Below, piece by piece: positions 1 through 8,495 of a stretch of DNA of 11,369 nt. The translations under genes and the position numbers were made by a program. How positions within the stretch are numbered: the stretch's first letter is position 1; the number at the start of each line of letters is the position of its first letter. The stretch is from an uncultured Alphaproteobacteria bacterium (lineage in GTDB: Bacteria > Pseudomonadota > Alphaproteobacteria > CALKHQ01), in the NCBI GenBank assembly GCA_937988735.1, contig CALKHQ010000030.1, positions 1-11,369 on the forward strand. Direction: 5' to 3'. The notes below the pieces were generated by a model that had not been told where the DNA came from, ran no database searches, and saw only the letters and a list, made by a program, of their open reading frames with translations.

Positions 1-362
1 CGCGCCTCGCAGACGGCCGCGAGCGCCCGCTCCGGTGCGAGGTCCCGGTGCGGCTCGGCGGCGGCAACAAGGCGGCGGGCGAGCTCCTCCGGCACCCCGT
101 GGCCGGCGAGAGCCTCGGCAATCGCCTGCTGCGCGCCCGGTCCGGCGGATGCGGGTGCTGCGAACGGCTCGAACGGCTCGAAGTCCTCCGCTGCGGCCTC
201 GGGTCCGGGGGCGGGCGGCTCCGGCTCCAGAGCGGCGATGACCTTGACGGTGCCGTCGCGCCGCGTCTCGCTGGACACGATGATCGCGTCGGCGCCCATC
301 TCCTCGCGGACCATGGCCAGCGCCTGCGGCATGTGCTGGGCGATGTAGGTCTTGATCCGCAT
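1..362 (-). CDS. flhF: FlhF, flagellar SRP-type GTPase (N-terminal 120 residues; 3' end beyond window)
   Basis: FlhF is a signal-recognition-particle-family GTPase that, with FlhG, controls the site and number of polar flagella at the membrane. The visible protein starts MRIKTYIAQHMPQALAMVRE and continues into GADAIIVSSE, the usual start of FlhF (a conserved MRIKT start and a G-x-DA-[IV]-[IV] strand). Then comes a Pro/Ala/Glu-rich linker (about residues 45-75) with a short FEPFEPF repeat, then a helical Ala/Glu-rich region. The G domain with its P-loop lies beyond the left edge, so GTPase motifs cannot be checked. The frame is open to the edge. The ATG at 362-360 is preceded by GCGAGG at a suitable distance. 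It follows flhA after 89 bp, the common flhA-flhF order, so co-transcription is likely. The call rests on the N-terminus and context. Confidence 0.88.
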   Translation of the reverse strand, partial: MRIKTYIAQHMPQALAMVREEMGADAIIVSSETRRDGTVKVIAALEPEPPAPGPEAAAEDFEPFEPFAAPASAGPGAQQAIAEALAGHGVPEELARRLVAAAEPHRDLAPERALAAVCEA

Positions 363-451
363 CGGTCAGCCTCGCCACGGACGCGGCGATCCGGCGCGCG
401 TGAGCCGGCGCCGGGCGCCGGACCGGTTCGTCGCGGTGACGGCGTCGTCCA
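363..451. other. flhA-flhF intergenic gap
   Basis: This 89-bp very GC-rich spacer lies between the flhA stop and the flhF start. It contains a short inverted repeat, CCGGCG at 405-410 and CGCCGG at 416-421 with a 5-nt loop. No T-run follows in the direction of transcription, so I do not call a terminator. I see no convincing promoter. Confidence 0.5.
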
Positions 452-2569
452 TCAGACCTGGCCCACCGTCCGGATCTTCGCCTTCGGGTGGATCTCGTTC
501 TGCGACATCACCACCGTGATCGGGCGGAACCGCTCCACGATCGAGCGGACATAGGGGCGGATCGCGGGGCTGGTCAGCAGCACCGGCGTCTCGCCCAGCA
601 TTGCCTGATGCTCGAAGATCTGGCGGACGCGGGCGATGAACTCCTGCAGCTTGGTGGGCGCCATCGCGAGCTGCCGCTCCTCGCCGGCGCCGACCATGGA
701 CTCGGCGAAGGCGCGCTCCCAGTCCGGCGACAGGGTGACGATCGGCAGCACGCCGTCGTGGTTCAGGTTGGCGTCACAGAGCTGGCGGGCCAGCCGGCCG
801 CGGACGTGCTCGATCAGCAGCAGCACGTTGCGGGTGTGGCCCGCCGCCTCGGCCACCGCTTCCAGGATCGTCGGCAGGTCGCGGATCGAGACCCGCTCGC
901 GCAGCAGCCCCTGCAGGATCCGCTGGATCACCGACATGCTGACCTGGCCGGGGATCAGGTCCTCGATCAGCTTCTTGTGCTCGCCCGAGATCTCGTCGAG
1001 CAGCTTCTTCGTCTCGGCGAAGGACAGGAGGTCGGCCATGTTGTCCTTGATGAGCTCGGTCAGGTGGGTCGTCACCACCGTCGCCGGGTCCACCACGGTA
1101 TAGCCGCGGAACAGGGCCTCCTCGCGGTTGCTCTCGCTGATCCACTTCGCCGGCAGGCCGAAGGTCGGCTCGCGGGTGTTCTCGCCGCTGATCGGGATGT
1201 CCTCGCCGCGCGGGTCCATCACCAGCAGCATGTTGGGGCGCAGCTCGCCGCGGCCGGACTCGATCTCCTTGATCCGGATAGAATAGTCGTTGGCCTGGAG
1301 CTGCAGGTTGTCCTGGATGCGCACCGCCGGCATGACGAAGCCCATGTCCGAGGCGAGCTGGCGGCGCAGCGACTTGATCTGGTCGGTCAGCCGCTGGCCG
1401 GCCGGCCCGTTGATGAGCTGCAGCAGGCCGAAGCCGAGCTCGAGGCGGATCAGGTCCATGTGCAGCGCGGTGGTGATCGGCTCCTCGACGGGCGCCGCGG
1501 TCTCGACCGCCTTTGCCTCCTGTGCCTTCTCCGCCGCGGCGGCCTCGCGGCGCTTCTTGTCCACCACATAGGCGACGCCGCCGGCGGCGGCCGCCATGCC
1601 GAGGAAGGGCAGCATCGGGATGCCCGGCAGCAGCGCCATCATCACCATCAGCACTGCACTCAGCCCCAGCGCGCGGGGATAGCCGGAAAGCTGGCCGAAC
1701 AGCGCCTTGTCCGCGCTGCCGGTGACGTTGGCCTTGGAGACCAGCAGGCCGGCGGCGACCGAGACGATCAGCGCCGGAATCTGGGAGACCAGGCCGTCGC
1801 CGATGGTCAGCAGGGTGTAGGTGCGCGCGGCCTCCTCCATCGTCAGGCCCATCTGGGCCGTGCCGATGATGATGCCGCCGACGATGTTGATGACCGTGAT
1901 CAGCAGGCCGGCGACCGCGTCGCCGCGCACGAACTTGGACGCGCCGTCCATGGCGCCGAAGAAGCTGCTCTCGTCCTCCAGCGCCTTGCGCCGCTCGCGC
2001 GCCTGGGTCTCGTCGATCAGCCCGGCGGAAAGATCGGCGTCGATCGCCATCTGCTTGCCGGGCATGGCGTCGAGGGTGAAGCGCGCCGACACCTCGGCGA
2101 TACGGCCGGAACCCTTGGTGATGACCACGAAGTTCACGATCACCAGGATCGCGAACACGATGATGCCGATCACGAAGTTGCCGCCCATCACGAAGCTGCC
2201 GAAGGCCTCGATGACGTGGCCGGCGGCGGACGGCCCCTCATGGCCGTTGCTGAGGATGAGGCGGGTGGAGGCGAGGTTGAGCGACAGCCTGAGCAGCGTC
2301 GAGATCAGCAGGATCGTCGGGAAGGACGAGAACTCCAGCGGCCGCGCGATGAACAGGCTGACCATCAGGATCAGCACGCTGAAGGTGATCGAGAGCGCCA
2401 GCGCGATGTCGAGCATCCAGGTCGGCATCGGCAGCATCAGCACGACCAGGATGCAGACCAGGCCGAGGGCGAGCGCGATGTCGCCGCGCCGCGCCATGTT
2501 CAGGACGCGCAGCACGCCGGCGCGGGCGCCGTCCTTCGCTGGGGCGGCCGACACGCTGGTATCGCTCAT
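452..2569 (-). CDS. flhA: FlhA, flagellar type III export gate protein
   Basis: FlhA forms the nonameric ring of the flagellar type III export gate in the inner membrane. It uses the proton-motive force, and its cytoplasmic domain docks chaperone-substrate complexes. At 705 residues the length is normal. Hydrophobic segments lie at roughly 30-47, 50-74, 82-100, 120-150 (two passes), 215-238, 252-276 and 298-336 (two passes). The FHIPEP-family signature is at about 151-185, including GKQMAIDADLSAG with the conserved Asp region. A charged Ala/Glu/Lys linker (about 337-365) leads to the cytoplasmic domain (366-705). The ATG at 2569-2567 has GGAAG about 6 nt upstream. The gene lies 165 bp after flbD and before flhF, and looks intact. 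Confidence 0.98.
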   Translation of the reverse strand: MSDTSVSAAPAKDGARAGVLRVLNMARRGDIALALGLVCILVVLMLPMPTWMLDIALALSITFSVLILMVSLFIARPLEFSSFPTILLISTLLRLSLNLASTRLILSNGHEGPSAAGHVIEAFGSFVMGGNFVIGIIVFAILVIVNFVVITKGSGRIAEVSARFTLDAMPGKQMAIDADLSAGLIDETQARERRKALEDESSFFGAMDGASKFVRGDAVAGLLITVINIVGGIIIGTAQMGLTMEEAARTYTLLTIGDGLVSQIPALIVSVAAGLLVSKANVTGSADKALFGQLSGYPRALGLSAVLMVMMALLPGIPMLPFLGMAAAAGGVAYVVDKKRREAAAAEKAQEAKAVETAAPVEEPITTALHMDLIRLELGFGLLQLINGPAGQRLTDQIKSLRRQLASDMGFVMPAVRIQDNLQLQANDYSIRIKEIESGRGELRPNMLLVMDPRGEDIPISGENTREPTFGLPAKWISESNREEALFRGYTVVDPATVVTTHLTELIKDNMADLLSFAETKKLLDEISGEHKKLIEDLIPGQVSMSVIQRILQGLLRERVSIRDLPTILEAVAEAAGHTRNVLLLIEHVRGRLARQLCDANLNHDGVLPIVTLSPDWERAFAESMVGAGEERQLAMAPTKLQEFIARVRQIFEHQAMLGETPVLLTSPAIRPYVRSIVERFRPITVVMSQNEIHPKAKIRTVGQV

Positions 2570-2715
2570 CGGGTCTTCCGATCGGGTGCGGGTGATGAGG
2601 GGGCGCCGGCGTCGCCGCCGCCGGCCGGTGGCGGTGCGTCACGCCCTTCCGCCGCGCGGGCGCGGGCCGGCAGGGGCGCCGGCTCCTGTCCCGCGGAGGC
2701 GAGGGAGAGTGTCAT
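2566..2715 (-). CDS. Possible 49-residue leader ORF overlapping the flhA start (doubtful)
   Basis: In the flbD-flhA gap a minus-strand frame runs from ATG at 2715-2713 to TGA at 2568-2566, overlapping the flhA ATG by the 4-base ATGA arrangement typical of translational coupling. The protein starts MTLSLASAGQEPAPLPARAR and is rich in Pro, Ala, Gly and Arg, with no domain I recognise. Against it: no good Shine-Dalgarno before its ATG, third-position G+C lower than in the neighbours (about 80% by my count), and short open frames are common by chance in DNA this GC-rich. flhA has its own ribosome binding site. I list it only because of the exact overlap. Confidence 0.15.
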   Translation of the reverse strand: MTLSLASAGQEPAPLPARARAAEGRDAPPPAGGGDAGAPSSPAPDRKTR

Positions 2716-2734
2716 CGGCAGGCCGGGGCTGCGA
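2570..2734 (-). other. flbD-flhA intergenic gap
   Basis: This 165-bp very GC-rich spacer is the longest inside the left unit. It contains only the doubtful 49-residue frame described separately, short GC stems with mismatches in the transcribed strand, and the flhA ribosome site GGAAG at its end. I see no promoter that I would defend. Confidence 0.5.
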
Positions 2735-4117
<1,383 letters not shown>

Positions 4118-4157
4118 GTCCTGTTCCTCTCGATCGAACGTCTGTCGGCGGATCCGG

Positions 4158-4517
4158 CTACACCCGGTCCGACTTGATGATCTCGGTCATGGTGACGCCC
4201 AGCCGGTCATCGACGACGACGACCTCGCCGCGCGCGACCAGGCGATTGTTGACGAAGATGTCGATGGGCTCGCCGACCTTGCGGTCCAGCTCGACGATGG
4301 CGCCCGGGCCGAGCCGCAGCAGGTTCGACACCTGGAGCTGCGACTTGCCCAGCACCGCCGAGACCTGGACCGGGATGTCGTAGACGGTCTCCAGGTCGCG
4401 TGCGGTGCGCGCCTGCTGCTGCTCCTCCTCCTGCGCCCGCGCCTCGGCGGCTGCGGCCGGGGCCGCCTCGGCCTCGTCCAGCGGGTTCAGCACCAGATCG
4501 TTGTTCTCGTCCGCCAT
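4158..4517 (-). CDS. fliN: FliN, flagellar motor switch protein (C-ring)
   Basis: FliN forms the base of the cytoplasmic C-ring together with FliM, and also receives FliH and export cargo. At 119 residues it has the usual size. An Ala/Glu/Gln-rich N-terminal tail (about 1-40) is followed by one SpoA (surface presentation of antigens) domain from about 41 to 119, with the typical core LLRLGPGAIVELDRKVGEP and RGEVVVVDDRLGVTMTEI. The ATG has an ideal Shine-Dalgarno, AAGGAGG, 6 nt upstream, which overlaps the fliH stop codon. It sits 11 bp after fliH and 40 bp before flbD, clearly in one unit. fliM is not in the window. Confidence 0.97.
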   Translation of the reverse strand: MADENNDLVLNPLDEAEAAPAAAAEARAQEEEQQQARTARDLETVYDIPVQVSAVLGKSQLQVSNLLRLGPGAIVELDRKVGEPIDIFVNNRLVARGEVVVVDDRLGVTMTEIIKSDRV

Positions 4518-4523
4518 GATGGG

Positions 4524-4530
4524 CCTCCTT
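4524..4530 (-). promoter_or_regulatory. Ribosome binding site of fliN, overlapping the fliH stop
   Basis: AAGGAGG, a full anti-16S match, lies 6 nt before the fliN ATG. Its first bases are part of the fliH TAA, so ribosomes ending fliH are placed directly on the fliN initiation site. This suggests strong, coupled FliN translation, in line with the high copy number of FliN in the C-ring. Confidence 0.85.
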
Positions 4531-5182
4531 AGCCCTGATCGCCTGCGCCGGCGGGATGGCCGGCCTCATTGTCCGCGGCCCCGCCCGTCACCTGGGCCAC
4601 CAGCCGCTCGATCTGCTCCAGCACCGCTTCGCTGTTGCGCTCGGCGCCGCCGTCCGCCCACTCCACCGCACAGCCGTCCACCGCGAGGCGGGGGTCGGCC
4701 AGGATCACCAGCTTGCCGGTGAAGGCGCGGGCGGCGGCCATCGACTCCACCAGCCGGCTCGCCGCCTCCAGCACGTCCGGATGGAACCTGAACACGATCG
4801 CCGGCTCGTGCCGCGCGAGCTCCAGGCACTGCGCCATCACGGTCTCGATTTCGGCGAGCCCGCCGCTCGCCGCCAGCCGCGGGTGCAGCGCGCGCACCGC
4901 CGCCATCGCCAGCGCGAGCCCGTCGCGCCGGGCCTGCTCGGCGACATAGGCGATCTGGTCGCGCAGCGCGGCGATGGCCTGGTCGGCCGCGGCGAGCGCC
5001 CGCGCGGTCGCGGCGGCGACGCTCTGCAGCGCTTCGGTCTCGCCCGCGATGCGCCCCTCGGCGCGGGCGGCCTCGCGCGCCGCCTCGAGGTCCGCCAGGG
5101 TGAATGTCGGCTCGGGCGGAGCCTCCGGCGCCGGCGGCTCTTCGCGCGTGTCGAAGGAAGTGTCGAACAGGAACTTCTGCAC
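4529..5182 (-). CDS. fliH: FliH, flagellar export ATPase regulator
   Basis: FliH binds and restrains the export ATPase FliI and ties it to FliN at the C-ring. The 217-residue protein opens with MQKFLFDTSFD, similar to the KFLFDT-F start of alphaproteobacterial FliH. It continues with a Pro/Glu-rich stretch (15-26), a long Ala-rich helical region (about 28-100) containing a GRIAG step, and a C-terminal domain with DPRLAVDG and CAVEWADGGAERN at 163-183, typical of FliH. The start is a GTG at 5182-5180, 22 bp after the fliG stop; only a weak GGATCGG lies upstream and no early ATG is available, so the start is less certain than the identity. fliI, usually its partner, is not adjacent. The Caulobacter equivalent was named flbE. 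Confidence 0.9.
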   Translation of the reverse strand: MQKFLFDTSFDTREEPPAPEAPPEPTFTLADLEAAREAARAEGRIAGETEALQSVAAATARALAAADQAIAALRDQIAYVAEQARRDGLALAMAAVRALHPRLAASGGLAEIETVMAQCLELARHEPAIVFRFHPDVLEAASRLVESMAAARAFTGKLVILADPRLAVDGCAVEWADGGAERNSEAVLEQIERLVAQVTGGAADNEAGHPAGAGDQG

Positions 5183-5204
5183 GTGGCCGATCCCGACGCG
5201 CCGG

Positions 5205-6230
5205 TCAGTAGACCAGCTCGTCCTCTCCCTTGCCCTCGTTGATGACGATCTCGCCTTTCGCCGCGAGCTCCTTGGCGATGGCGATCATCTGCGACTGCGC
5301 CTCGTCCACGTCGCGCAGGCGGACCGGCCCCATGGCCGTCATGTCGTCCTTCAGCAGCTTGGCCGCGCGCTCCGACATGTTGCTGATGAACAGCTGGCGC
5401 AGGCTCTCCGACGCACCCTTCAGGCACAGCGCGAGCTTGTCCTTCGGCACCGCACTCATCAGCCGCTGGATCGAGGTGGAGTCGAGCTTGCCCAGGTCCT
5501 CGAAGGTGAACATCAGCGACTTGATCCGCTCGGCCGCGTCGCGGTTGCGCTCCTCCAGCGCCGACAGGAACCGGCTCTCGGTGGAGCGGTCGAGGTTGTT
5601 GAAGATGTCCGCCATCATCTCGTGGGCGTCGCGCCGGTTGGTCCGCGCGAGGTTCGACATGAACTCGTTGCGGAGCGTGCGCTCGACGTCGTCCAGCACC
5701 TCCTTCTGCACCGACTCCATGCGCAGCATCCGCATCACCACCTCCATGGCGAAGCCTTCGGGGAGGTTGGTCAGCACGCGGGCCGCATGGTCCGGGCGCA
5801 CCTTGGACAGCACCACCGCGACCGTCTGCGGGTATTCGTTCTTCAGGTAGTTGGCGAGGACGGTCTCGTTGACGTTGCAGAGCTTCTCCCACATCGTCCG
5901 GCCGGCCGGGCCGCGGATCTCCTCCATGATCTGCTCGACGCGGTTGTCGGGCAGGACCTTGGAGAGCAGGCGCTCCGTCGAATCGTAGGTGCCGATCAGG
6001 CCCCCCGTCTGCATCAGGGCCTGGGCGAACTCCTTGAACAGCTGCTCGACCACCGGCGCGGCCACGGAACCGAGGTGCGCCATGTGCTGCGAGATGTCGC
6101 GGATCTCGTCGTCCTGCATCTCGGCGAACAGCTTGGCGGCGTGCTCCTCGCCGAGGGCGAGCATGATGATCGCCGCCCGGTCGGGGCCCTTCAGCTGGTC
6201 ATAGGATTCGATGCGGCGGAAGGCCGGCAT
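5205..6230 (-). CDS. fliG: FliG, flagellar motor switch protein (torque transmission)
   Basis: FliG couples the MS ring to the C-ring and interacts with the MotA stator to generate torque and reversal. The 341 residues show the N-terminal FliF-binding domain (about 5-100), the middle domain with EYPQ at 132-135 (EHPQ in enterics), the MFTF hinge motif at 240-243 and the C-terminal torque domain. The charged torque residues are all kept: Lys271 in LKGAS, Arg288 in NMSERAA, Asp295-Asp296 in LLKDDM, and Arg304 in GPVRLRDV. The ATG at 6230 is 5 bp after the fliF TGA; its ribosome site GAGGAGGGG codes for the last residues of FliF, so the two are tightly coupled. Confidence 0.98.
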   Translation of the reverse strand: MPAFRRIESYDQLKGPDRAAIIMLALGEEHAAKLFAEMQDDEIRDISQHMAHLGSVAAPVVEQLFKEFAQALMQTGGLIGTYDSTERLLSKVLPDNRVEQIMEEIRGPAGRTMWEKLCNVNETVLANYLKNEYPQTVAVVLSKVRPDHAARVLTNLPEGFAMEVVMRMLRMESVQKEVLDDVERTLRNEFMSNLARTNRRDAHEMMADIFNNLDRSTESRFLSALEERNRDAAERIKSLMFTFEDLGKLDSTSIQRLMSAVPKDKLALCLKGASESLRQLFISNMSERAAKLLKDDMTAMGPVRLRDVDEAQSQMIAIAKELAAKGEIVINEGKGEDELVY

Positions 6231-6235
6231 TCAGC

Positions 6236-7933
6236 TCACCCCTCCTCGGCGTAGAGCCAGTTGCGGATCAGCGCGACGGCTTCCTGCGGATGGGCCTCGA
6301 TGATCTCGCTCACCTTGTTGACGGACGAGCGGCGGATCTGGCCCTCGACCTTGGCCAGGTCGATGAACTCGTCCATGTCGGTGCGGGCAGGCACGGACGG
6401 CCCCGCCTCGCCCTCGGCCGCCGCACCTTCCGGCGCGGCGAGCAGCGGCTGGCCGTCGGGGCCGACCGCACCGGCGATCGCAGGCGCGGCGGCGGCCGCG
6501 GCGAGGGCGGGGGTCTCGTTGCTGCGCATCACGCCGCGCAGCATCGGGCGCACCACGAACAGGATCGCAACCACCGCCAGCACCACCAGCATGCCGACCT
6601 CGATCAGGCGCATGAGGTCGATACCCAGCTCCTCCAGCATGCCCGGCCCCTCGACGCCGGCGCCCGCCTGCATCTGCGCCAGCGCCATGCCGTCGGCGAA
6701 CGGCAGGTTCTGCACCTCGATGGTGTCGCCGCGGGACGGGTCGTAGCCGACGGCGGATTCGACCAGCAGCCGCATCGCCTCCAGCTCCTCCGCCGTGCGG
6801 GGGCGATAGACGATCTCCGTCACCTCGTTGCCGTCGGCGTCGGTGGTGACGACCCGCTCGTAGGAGCCGTCGATCATGACCGCGATCGACAGCCGGTTGA
6901 TCGAACCGGGGGCGAAGGTGGTCGCCGTCTCCACCACCGACAGCCGGTTGCTCACCCGCTCCTCGGTGGTGGTGTCGGTGGAGAAGCTGGTGGCGCCCTC
7001 GCCGGCGCTGGCCTGCGGGTCGGGCAGCTCGGTCAGGACGGTGACGGCCTCGCTGTTCTGCCGCTCGGTCGATTCCCGCGTGCGCTCGATGGTCGAGACC
7101 TCTTCCGGCACGACCCCTTCCGGGTCGTACTGGGTGGAGGACTGGGTCACCAGGTCGAAGTTCATCGACGCGGTGACCTTGGCCTGCACGTGGCCGGCGC
7201 CGACGTAAGCGGAGAGCAGCTCGACGATCCGGTGCTCGAGCTCGGCCTCGTAGGCGCTCTGCAGCTGCTCGGAGCGGCTGTCGCGGCTGGACTGGCTGAG
7301 CAGCCGGCCGGACTGGTCGATGACCGAGACGCTGTCCGGCTCCATGCCGTTGACCGCGGAGGCGACGAGGTTCTGGATCGCCACCACCTGGTCGGCGGAC
7401 AGCGTGCGGCCGCCACGGATCTCGAGGATGATCGACGCGGACGGCGGCTGCGTCTCGCGGCTGAAGGTCATCCGCTGCGGCAGCACCAGGTGGACGCGCG
7501 CGTTCTGCACGGCGTCGAGCCAGCGGATGGTGCGGGCGAGCTCGCCCTCGATCGCCCGCTGCTGGTTGATCTCGATGATGTTGCTGGTGGTGCCGAGCGC
7601 GTCGAGGTTGTCGAAGATCTCGTACCCGATGACGCCGTAGCCCGGCAGGCCGGAGGCGGCCATCTCGAGGCGCAGGCGGGCGACGTCGTCGGCCGGCACC
7701 AGCACGGTGGTGCCGCCGTTCGCCAGCTCGAAGGGAACCCCGCGGGACTCGAGCTCGGCGACGATGGCGCTGCTGTCGGCGGGGTCGAGGCCCGCAAACA
7801 GCGGCGTCATCTCCGTCGCGCCCACGCGGGCGATGATGTAGGCGAAGAGCCCGATCAGGCCGACCGCCACCGCGCCGAGGGCGATGATGCGGCCAGGTCC
7901 GAGGCTGCGCAGCGTTGTGATCAGGCCCTGCAC
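6236..7933 (-). CDS. fliF: FliF, flagellar MS-ring protein
   Basis: FliF oligomerises in the inner membrane into the MS ring, the base on which switch, export gate and rod assemble. The 565 residues show a first membrane segment at about 15-36, the periplasmic ring-building (YscJ/FliF) region from about 40 to 225 with GLPGYGVIGYEIFDN at 95-109, the beta-collar region to about 430, a second membrane segment at about 442-463, an Ala/Gly/Pro-rich cytoplasmic linker (475-515), and the FliG-binding tail, VNKVSEIIEAHPQ onward (538-565). The start is GTG at 7933-7931, preceded by GGGAG about 10 nt upstream. It is the first gene of the fliF-fliG-fliH-fliN-flbD run and has its own 160-bp upstream region. 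Confidence 0.97.
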   Translation of the reverse strand: MQGLITTLRSLGPGRIIALGAVAVGLIGLFAYIIARVGATEMTPLFAGLDPADSSAIVAELESRGVPFELANGGTTVLVPADDVARLRLEMAASGLPGYGVIGYEIFDNLDALGTTSNIIEINQQRAIEGELARTIRWLDAVQNARVHLVLPQRMTFSRETQPPSASIILEIRGGRTLSADQVVAIQNLVASAVNGMEPDSVSVIDQSGRLLSQSSRDSRSEQLQSAYEAELEHRIVELLSAYVGAGHVQAKVTASMNFDLVTQSSTQYDPEGVVPEEVSTIERTRESTERQNSEAVTVLTELPDPQASAGEGATSFSTDTTTEERVSNRLSVVETATTFAPGSINRLSIAVMIDGSYERVVTTDADGNEVTEIVYRPRTAEELEAMRLLVESAVGYDPSRGDTIEVQNLPFADGMALAQMQAGAGVEGPGMLEELGIDLMRLIEVGMLVVLAVVAILFVVRPMLRGVMRSNETPALAAAAAAPAIAGAVGPDGQPLLAAPEGAAAEGEAGPSVPARTDMDEFIDLAKVEGQIRRSSVNKVSEIIEAHPQEAVALIRNWLYAEEG

Positions 7934-7976
7934 GACCCTGCTTCTCCCAATCTGCAGGAAGCTCGGGTGCGTGCAG

Positions 7977-7991
7977 GCAAGAGCCCGTCCG
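7977..7991 (-). promoter_or_regulatory. Weak sigma-54-like -24/-12 element before fliF
   Basis: CGGACGGGCTCTTGC has the invariant GG and GC at the 12-base step required for sigma-54, and TTGC at the -12 end. The -24 half (CGGACGG against TGGCACG) is poor. A start near 7966 would leave a leader of about 33 nt. Chance matches are frequent in GC-rich DNA, so this is tentative. Confidence 0.2.
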
Positions 7992-7998
7992 CACCGTC

Positions 7999-8013
7999 GC
8001 GTCAGGCGGACGC
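7999..8013. repeat. 15-bp perfect dyad in the fliF promoter region
   Basis: GCGTC (7999-8003) and GACGC (8009-8013) are separated by 5 bases. If the CtrA-like site upstream works at the -35 position, this dyad lies over the expected -10 to +1 zone, where a repressor would act. FlbD is the obvious candidate by analogy with Caulobacter, but I cannot match a binding consensus. Confidence 0.3.
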
Positions 8014-8027
8014 TAGGGCGGACGTGC

Positions 8028-8042
8028 TGAACAACAGGTTAA
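8028..8042 (-). promoter_or_regulatory. CtrA-like binding site before fliF
   Basis: TTAA-CCTGTTG-TTCA matches the CtrA consensus TTAA-N7-TTAA at 7 of 8 fixed bases with exact spacing. It lies about 95 bp before the fliF start codon. TTAA is very rare in this DNA, which makes the match more meaningful. CtrA control of fliF is known in Caulobacter; here it is inference. Confidence 0.45.
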
Positions 8043-8093
8043 GCGCCGGCAGAATTTGCCTAGTGGCGGGAATCGGGGGGACTGGGCGCGGAA

Positions 8094-8396
8094 TCAGCCG
8101 AGCTGGGCGCGGTTGTCCGGCGCCTGGCGGTAGTCCTGCAGGCGGGTGGTGCGCAGCCCGCGCATGCCGTGGCGCTCGATCAGCCGCTGCCAGGACAGGA
8201 ACTCCTCGACCGACAGCCGGTACCGCTTGCAGGCGTCCTCCAGGCTGATCAGTCCGGCTCTGACCCCGGCGACGACCTGGGCCTTCCGCTTGATGACCCA
8301 GCGCTTCGTGTTGGGGGGCGGGAGATCGTCGATGCTGGACGGAGTCCCGACGGTGTCGAGGATCGCGTCGTCGAAGCCCTTTGTCGTCGTGTCCAT
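8094..8396 (-). CDS. sciP: SciP-type DUF1153 helix-turn-helix regulator of CtrA targets
   Basis: SciP is a small alphaproteobacterial DNA-binding protein that, in Caulobacter, represses CtrA-activated promoters in swarmer cells, flagellar genes among them. The 100-residue product shows the family hallmark: DLPPPNTKRWVIKRKAQVV (24-42), a helix-turn-helix region AGLISLEDACKRYRLSVEEF (47-66), then LSWQRLIERHGMRGLRTTRL (67-86). The frame extends upstream to ATGs at 8498 and 8495, but these fall in the likely -10 region. The ATG at 8396 has CAGGA 6 nt upstream and gives a family-like length, so I choose it. It sits between the hook genes and fliF, with its own promoter region. The family is certain; control of this cluster is inference. 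Confidence 0.92.
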   Translation of the reverse strand: MDTTTKGFDDAILDTVGTPSSIDDLPPPNTKRWVIKRKAQVVAGVRAGLISLEDACKRYRLSVEEFLSWQRLIERHGMRGLRTTRLQDYRQAPDNRAQLG

Positions 8397-8402
8397 GGTG
8401 GG

Positions 8403-8407
8403 TCCTG
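8403..8407 (-). promoter_or_regulatory. Ribosome binding site fixing the sciP start
   Basis: CAGGA lies 6 nt before the ATG at 8396. The alternative ATG at 8423 has an AGG directly abutting it, and those at 8498/8495 overlap the proposed -10 box, so this site decides the start. Confidence 0.6.
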
Positions 8408-8495
8408 CCGATAGCGACAACATCCTGCTGCCGGACACGAGGCTAACGACGTGCGCTTTACAAACCCCTAAAGCCGCCTGATTTGCGTTTTGCAT

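Larger units (their letters stand above)
7934..8093 (-). promoter_or_regulatory. fliF upstream regulatory region
   Basis: This 160-bp gap separates sciP from fliF. Reading toward fliF it holds a CtrA-like double half-site (8042-8028), a CTAG-containing stretch that could serve as a weak -10, a perfect 15-bp dyad (8013-7999), a weak sigma-54-like element (7991-7977) and the fliF ribosome site (about 7948-7941). In Caulobacter the fliF promoter is CtrA-activated and repressed by FlbD and SciP, so the layout is consistent with the same logic. No strong terminator follows sciP, so read-through into fliF is also possible. Confidence 0.5.

Noticed and set aside
405..421. Small inverted repeat between flhA and flhF as a terminator
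   Set aside because: Only 6 bp, no T-run, and it would cut flhF from its likely unit.
2615..2634. Hairpin in the flbD-flhA gap
   Set aside because: It looks like an 8-bp stem with a G-T pair on the plus strand, but on the transcribed strand it has an A-C mismatch, leaving a weak stem.
8070..8095. Two GANTC sites (8070-8074, 8091-8095) as CcrM control elements before fliF
   Set aside because: GANTC is expected dozens of times in 11 kb at this composition and occurs inside many genes here, so the pair carries little weight.
6290..8248. A 652-codon plus-strand frame antisense to fliF and sciP
   Set aside because: Same cause: a composition artefact with no recognisable motif, opposite a certain fliF.
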